From contig NZ_FNIM01000021.1 of NCBI RefSeq assembly GCF_900103885.1, positions 1 to 35,609 of the forward strand: DNA of 35,609 nt, given 5' to 3'. The stretch comes from Actinomyces ruminicola (GTDB taxonomy: Bacteria; Actinomycetota; Actinomycetes; Actinomycetales; Actinomycetaceae). Below the pieces are notes generated by a model. The model had not been told where the DNA came from and ran no database searches. It saw only the letters and a program-made list of their open reading frames with translations. The position numbers and the translations under genes are program-made. Shown piece after piece: positions 31,847 through 35,609 of the stretch (its first letter is position 1; the number at the start of each line of letters is the position of its first letter).

Positions 31847-33856
31847 ATGACGCAGAGCCCCGACAGCGCCACGCCCGCCTCCCTGGCCGGGCTGCGTGCG
31901 GGCGCCGACGTCGGCGGCTACCGGCTCGTGCGCCGTCTGGGCGCGGGTGGCATGGGGGTGGTCTGGGAGGCCATCGACGGCGACGGACGGCACGTCGCCA
32001 TGAAGATCCTCCACCCGCAGATCGCGGCGGACCCGACGGCCCGCCGTCGCCTGGACCGCGAGGCCTCTGTGCTCGCCCGGGTCAAGGACTCCCGCGTGGC
32101 CCGCATCCTCGACATCGAGACCGGCGACGGTGCGGACGGCGTCGGGCTCACCTTCGTCATCACGGAACTCGTGGACGGCCCAACCCTCCAGGCCGAGGTC
32201 GACCATGAGGGCGTCTACCGCCTCGACACCGACGTCCGCGACCTGTCCGACCTCGCGCACGGACTGGTCGACGCGCTCGCCGCCGTGCACGCCGCGGGCG
32301 TCATCCATCGCGACCTCAAGCCCTCCAACGTGATGCTCGGTGCGCAGGGCCCGGTCCTGATCGACTTCGGCATCGCCCAGGTGGCCGACGACGTCCGCCT
32401 GACCCAGACCGGCCAGGTCACCGGCACCCCCGGCTTCATCCCGCCCGAGATGCTCGACGGCGGCGAGCCCAGCCCCGGCGTCGACTGGTACGCCCTGGCC
32501 GGCGTCATCCTGTTCGCCATCACCGGCCGCTCACCCTTCGGCTCCGGCCCCTGGCAGGCGGTATTCCGCCGTGTGTACGCCGGCACCCCGGAGCTCGGCG
32601 ACCTGGAGGAGACCCAGCCCGCGCTCGCCCGCGCCTTTACCGCGGCCCTGGCCCCCGACGCCGCCGACCGCCTATCCGTGCCCGACCTGCTGCGCGTCCT
32701 GGACGAGATCGCCGACGGCGGCACCGGGCAGGACGCCCTGGCCCAGGTACTGCCGGATACGGAGTCGGAGGCGGACGCCGAGGCGGACGAGGCCGACACC
32801 AGCACCGGCACCTACGGTTCCGTGTACTCCTCCGCGTCCAGCGCCGGGAGCCCGGGATCCGGCCCGGTGCCCAATCCCGGGTACGGGTTGGTGAGGCCTG
32901 CGTCGTCGTCCTCCGGGGCTTACGGCTTCCTTACGACGCCCTCCCCGCAGGCCGACGGCGCCCGGTCGGCCTCCACCGGCGCTACCGCCTCCGGAGCGAT
33001 GCCGTCCTCCGTGTCACCCTCCGGCGCCGTGTCCGGGTGGAACGCGGCGGCGCATCCGCCGTCGTTCGTGCCCGGCAGCGGTGCGGCGCCCGTCCGGTCG
33101 GTGTCGCCGACACCCGCGCAGACGGGACCCGCGCCCGCGCAGCCCGCCGCCGGCTATGCGCAGCAGGGCCGGCCCGTGTCGACGTCCGTCGCGGTTCCCG
33201 CCTCCAATCCCTTGCCGGCGCCTGCACCCAATCCCGCGGCGGTGCCCGAATGGGCGCTGGAACCCCGGCGGCATCGCACCGTCGCCGCCCTCTTCTTCCT
33301 GATGCTGGTGGCGGTGGCGCTGCCGATTCCAGGCTTGCTGGCCATCGGCTTCTCGCTGCTGGTTGCGGTTGCCGGAACCGTCGGCCGCGCCGACGACGCG
33401 CGCCGTTGGCGGCGCCTGCGCGCGGGCTATGCCTCCGCCGCCGATAACTCCCGCATGTGGGCCTCCATGCCCTGGTACCTGCTGCGATCGCTGATCGCCA
33501 GCGGCGCCGCCTGCGTGGTGGGGGGCGCGGTCGGCCTGATGGTGTTCTACTTCTCCGGTCAAGCGCTGGGATTCGGCGCGGACGCCACCGCGAGCGTGAT
33601 GGCCTCTTGGTCCGATTACCACCGGTTGGGCCTGTGCCTGGTGCTGGTGGCGAGTGCGTGCATGCTGGTGACGTGGCTCGTGCCCTGGGGAGGGCCCGCC
33701 CGCCGTGGTGGCGCCCGCCTGATTGGACTGGCTCTGCGCAGTCCCTTGAAGCGGCGTATCGCTTGCGTCGTCTTCGTGCTCGTTGCGGCGGTCATCGTGG
33801 TCCTGTTCGCCACGAGCACGCTTCCCGTGGGATACGTGTACCCCTTCACCATCTAA
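31847..33856 (+). CDS. Ser/Thr protein kinase with C-terminal membrane domain
   Basis: This is a eukaryotic-like (Hanks-type) protein kinase of 669 residues. The kinase domain (about 24-290) has the glycine-rich loop LGAGGMGVVW (31-40), ATP lysine K53 (AMKI), catalytic loop HRDLKPSN (154-161, D156), DFG with D173, and the activation segment ending GTPGFIPPE. A low-complexity linker rich in Ser, Pro, Ala and Gly spans about residues 310-465. Then come about four to five hydrophobic segments, from VAALFFLMLVAVALPIPGLL to CVVFVLVAAVIVVLFATSTL. There are no PASTA repeats, unlike PknB. Substrates are unknown. The stop is followed 3 bp later by a GCCGAGATCGGTAGAAG array. Confidence 0.9.
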   Translation: MTQSPDSATPASLAGLRAGADVGGYRLVRRLGAGGMGVVWEAIDGDGRHVAMKILHPQIAADPTARRRLDREASVLARVKDSRVARILDIETGDGADGVGLTFVITELVDGPTLQAEVDHEGVYRLDTDVRDLSDLAHGLVDALAAVHAAGVIHRDLKPSNVMLGAQGPVLIDFGIAQVADDVRLTQTGQVTGTPGFIPPEMLDGGEPSPGVDWYALAGVILFAITGRSPFGSGPWQAVFRRVYAGTPELGDLEETQPALARAFTAALAPDAADRLSVPDLLRVLDEIADGGTGQDALAQVLPDTESEADAEADEADTSTGTYGSVYSSASSAGSPGSGPVPNPGYGLVRPASSSSGAYGFLTTPSPQADGARSASTGATASGAMPSSVSPSGAVSGWNAAAHPPSFVPGSGAAPVRSVSPTPAQTGPAPAQPAAGYAQQGRPVSTSVAVPASNPLPAPAPNPAAVPEWALEPRRHRTVAALFFLMLVAVALPIPGLLAIGFSLLVAVAGTVGRADDARRWRRLRAGYASAADNSRMWASMPWYLLRSLIASGAACVVGGAVGLMVFYFSGQALGFGADATASVMASWSDYHRLGLCLVLVASACMLVTWLVPWGGPARRGGARLIGLALRSPLKRRIACVVFVLVAAVIVVLFATSTLPVGYVYPFTI

Positions 33857-33859
33857 CGC

Positions 33860-33897
33860 GCCGAGATCGGTAGAAGTCACGCGCCGAGATCGGTAGA
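33860..33897 (+). repeat. GCCGAGATCGGTAGAAG pair, 3' of the Ser/Thr kinase gene
   Basis: Two units start at 33860 and 33883 (period 23 bp), and the first 15 bases are identical. They begin 3 bp after the kinase stop, in the orientation of the gene, as at the other two sites of this family. Confidence 0.85.
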
Positions 33898-34040
33898 TAC
33901 GGCGGCGGCCGGGTCGTCGGCGGCGTGAGGCAGGCCGCAGCCGCGGGCCGTGCCTTTCCGCCCGTTCCCAGGCAGAATGCATAAGGTGCATGGCGCCGTG
34001 CTACTCACGGCGGCACCGAATCCGAGTTGAGGAGTTGCTT

Positions 34041-34898
34041 GTGGCCTCGAACCAGCCCCGTCCGACCAAGGCCGAGCGTCGGGAGGCGGCCCGCGCCAAG
34101 GCGCGGGCGCTGCGTGAGGAGCAGGAGCGCCGGGAGCGTCGTGCGCGGATAACTCGCCGCAGCCTGCTGGGCGTCGGTGGCCTCGCCGTCGTCGGGGCGG
34201 CGACGGCGCTGGTGGTCACCGGGCGCGACAAGACCGACAGCTCCCCGGCTCTGGGCGGGCCGATCGCAGCCGAGGCGTCTGCGGACGGCCTGCCGGCGAC
34301 CGTCCGCGCCGACGGCTCCATCGTCTTCGGGTCGAACCTCGAGCCGGGCAGCATCACCGACGGCGCCCGGAACCTCCACATCTACTTCGACTACACCTGC
34401 CACTTCTGCGTCAGCTTCGAAGAGCTGCACAATGCGGAGATTGAGACCCTGCTCGGCGACGGCACCATTAACCTCGTGCTGCACCCGGCACGGTTCCTGG
34501 AGCAGACCGACGAGGGCTCCTGGAGCAACATGGTGGGCAACGCCATGGGCGTGGTTCTGGACCAGGAGCCCGCCTCGGCGCTCGCCTTCCACAAGGCCGC
34601 GCTGTCGCGATTCGGCCAGATTTACGCGGCCCAGGACTCCTCGGCGCTGAACGCGGAATCGGTTGCGCAGGCCGCAACCGAGGCGGGCGTCAGCGACGCC
34701 GTGGTGCAGCAGATCGCCACCGCGATCTCGGACAACACCTACTCCGCCTGGCTCGAGCTCAACCGGAAGACCTTCTCGAAGGGTGGGGTCTCGGGGACGC
34801 CGACGGTGTGCCTGGACAGCGAGCGGCTCGAGCTTCAGGCGATCGCCACGGAGAGCGGGATCACCGACTACATTCAGAACGCTGCCGCGACCAAGTAG
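34041..34898 (+). CDS. DsbA/thioredoxin-like exported protein
   Basis: This 285-residue protein is predicted to be membrane-anchored or exported. It starts with a long charged helix (KAERREAARAKARALREEQE), then TRRSLLGVGGLAVVGAATAL (residues about 38-57), a Tat-like twin-arginine and hydrophobic segment. The outer domain has a thioredoxin fold with the active-site CxxC (DYTCHFC, C120 and C123) and a cis-proline-like SGTPTVCL near the C-terminus. It resembles the DsbA-type oxidoreductases that form or shuffle disulfides outside the membrane in actinobacteria. The GTG at 34041 is chosen because GAGGAG lies 6 nt upstream; an earlier in-frame start at 33990 has no ribosome site. The kinase gene lies upstream and tRNA-Thr 42 bp downstream. 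Confidence 0.85.
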   Translation: MASNQPRPTKAERREAARAKARALREEQERRERRARITRRSLLGVGGLAVVGAATALVVTGRDKTDSSPALGGPIAAEASADGLPATVRADGSIVFGSNLEPGSITDGARNLHIYFDYTCHFCVSFEELHNAEIETLLGDGTINLVLHPARFLEQTDEGSWSNMVGNAMGVVLDQEPASALAFHKAALSRFGQIYAAQDSSALNAESVAQAATEAGVSDAVVQQIATAISDNTYSAWLELNRKTFSKGGVSGTPTVCLDSERLELQAIATESGITDYIQNAAATK

Positions 34899-34940
34899 AC
34901 GTCGGCGCAGCAGCGAAGCGTCGGGTAAGCTCGCCCACGC

Positions 34941-35013
34941 GCCGCGTTAGCTCAGTTGGTAGAGCAGCTGTCTTGTAAACAGCAGGTCGTCGGTTCGAGT
35001 CCGACACGCGGCT
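34941..35013 (+). tRNA. tRNA-Thr (anticodon TGT)
   Basis: A 73-nt cloverleaf is complete. The acceptor stem GCCGCGT pairs with ACGCGGC, followed by the discriminator T. The D-arm is TAGCTCAGTTGGTAGAGC. The anticodon stem GCTGT/ACAGC encloses CTTGTAA with anticodon TGT, and the T-arm has GGTTCGAGTCC. CCA is not encoded. It lies just after the DsbA-like gene and before a stretch of IS-type repeats, so it could be an integration target, although no attachment duplicate is visible. Confidence 0.93.
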
Positions 35014-35050
35014 CCGACGCCGAGGACGCCCCTGAGCTGACGTGTGTTGC

Positions 35051-35090
35051 CTCATGGCTTCTGGGACGATCGGATCTCATGAGTTCTGGG
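35051..35090. repeat. Two direct CTCATG..TTCTGGG repeats, period 25 bp
   Basis: CTCATGGCTTCTGGG (35051-35065) and CTCATGAGTTCTGGG (35076-35090) match at 13 of 15 positions, with the same 25-bp spacing as the IS481-type ends. It is likely the remnant of another element's terminus. The rest of 35014-35241 shows no gene. Confidence 0.45.
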
Positions 35091-35241
35091 GTGCCGGAAG
35101 CAGTGAGACCCTGATGTCTGCACAACGGGGAGCGCCTGAGGTGGCATCACAGCCTGCCCGGGCCAAAACGGGGACATGATGCGTCAGGGCCGCGCCCCCA
35201 GATACTTATGCCGGCTCGCCATCCGCCTCTGCATGCACCAC

Positions 35242-35286
35242 TTGGACCGCCTTGCTCTATTTGGACCGCGTGTGTCCATTTGGACC
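35242..35286. repeat. Three TTGGACC repeats, period 19 bp, inverse of the left-end array
   Basis: TTGGACC occurs at 35242-35248, and TTTGGACC at 35260-35267 and 35279-35286. These are inverse copies of the GGTCCAAAC array at 337-384, and again lie immediately next to the IS481-type terminus. The two arrays are therefore arranged as long-range inverted repeats. Confidence 0.6.
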
Positions 35287-35304
35287 GTCTGAGAGCGCAT
35301 GTTA

Positions 35305-35351
35305 TGTCTCAGGACATCGGTGACAGTTCTGCCTCAGGACATCGGTGACAG
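35305..35351 (+). repeat. Left terminus of IS481-type element: two tandem 25-bp repeats
   Basis: CTCAGGACATCGGTGACAG occurs at 35308-35326 and 35333-35351. This is the reverse complement of the unit repeated at 211-309. The outer end TGTCTCAGG begins near 35305. It precedes the transposase start at 35394 by 43 bp. Confidence 0.75.
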
Positions 35352-35393
35352 TTCTGGGGTGTTTGGTGGTGACACTTCGGGTCGGATTGGGGC

Positions 35394-35609
35394 ATGAGCT
35401 CAACGAACCGTCGTGTTGATCCGCGTGTGCGTCTGGCGATCGTCCGGTGGCCGGATGACGCCCCGCGCGGGGCGGTGACCACCTTCTGCGCCGAGCAGTC
35501 CATCTCCCGTAAGACCTTCTATGCGATCCGCGCCCGCGCTCGTACCGAGGGCGAGGCCGCGGCTCTTGAGCCTGGCTCCACCAGGCCGCGTAGGAGTCCG
35601 TCGGCTATC
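35394..35609 (+). CDS. IS481-type transposase, N-terminal fragment (cut by window edge)
   Basis: Seventy-two codons are present, starting MSSTNRRVDPRVRLAIVRW. The segment AVTTFCAEQSISRKTFYAIR is a helix-turn-helix with the arrangement found at the N-terminus of IS481-family transposases, and TRPRRSPSAI leads toward the expected DDE core, which lies beyond the window. The ATG is preceded by the tandem terminal repeats. The same orientation and repeats at the left edge (1-309) mean that two copies of one element in direct orientation flank the window. Confidence 0.65.
   Translation, partial: MSSTNRRVDPRVRLAIVRWPDDAPRGAVTTFCAEQSISRKTFYAIRARARTEGEAAALEPGSTRPRRSPSAI

Noticed and set aside
33990..34040. 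DsbA-like protein starting at 33990
   Set aside because: No ribosome site there, while GAGGAG lies 6 nt before the GTG at 34041.

Overview
The window is GC-rich DNA (roughly two thirds or more G+C by eye, with strongly G/C-biased third codon positions). It has actinobacterial hallmarks: a two-domain glutamine-dependent NAD synthetase, an ispF-cysS-rlmB block, a DUF4032 protein, a DUF222/HNH '13E12-type' protein, a MsiK/UgpC-like shared ABC ATPase, and many starts that look leaderless (TANNNT 6-7 nt before ATG/GTG, no Shine-Dalgarno). The gene set fits the order Actinomycetales, and my best guess is an Actinomyces-like genus. The genus is an inference.

Layout. 1-309: 3' end of an IS481-type transposase and its tandem-repeat terminus. 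310-842: repeats, an orphan minus-strand terminator and a 20-bp palindrome. 843-3005: nadE. 3159-5954: a complete mannose-family PTS in the order IIA, IIB, IIC, IID. 6134-8792: a small membrane protein, then a three-gene operon with two HAD phosphatases. 8812-12481 (minus): GNAT acetyltransferase, lipoprotein serpin and the 23S rRNA methyltransferase RlmC. 12588-15849: ispF, cysS, rlmB. 15998-20307: two unrecognised proteins and a DUF222/HNH protein. 20361-27848: a divergent sugar-catabolic locus. 28253-31624 (minus): an unknown protein, DUF4032 and the shared ABC ATPase. 31847-34898: a Ser/Thr kinase with a membrane domain and a DsbA-like thioredoxin protein. 34941-35013: tRNA-Thr. 35014-35609: a graveyard of IS ends and the 5' part of another IS481-type transposase.

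The most distinctive system is 20361-27848. A YihS-like aldose-ketose isomerase and a DeoR regulator face an operon encoding a lipoprotein sugar-binding protein, two permeases, a class II aldolase, and a kinase that resembles the ADP-dependent glucokinase/phosphofructokinase family rather than ordinary PfkB kinases. Together they suggest uptake of a sugar, isomerisation to a ketose, phosphorylation and aldol cleavage. The layout parallels sulfoglycolysis (sulfo-EMP), but two Gln positions of E. coli YihS are replaced, and no sulfoquinovosidase or sulfolactaldehyde enzyme is present, so the substrate is open. The locus has no ATPase of its own; the MsiK-like gene at 30497-31624 could power it. 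A repeated AGTCGCA motif lies inside both divergent candidate promoters.

A second theme is short repeat arrays in intergenic DNA, several of them directly 3' of genes. One family (unit GCCGAGATCGGTAGAAG, period 22-23 bp) occurs after three unrelated genes, always in the orientation of the gene, and once supplies the gene's stop codon. Other arrays have periods of 19 or 25 bp and resemble the tandem repeats at the IS481-type ends.
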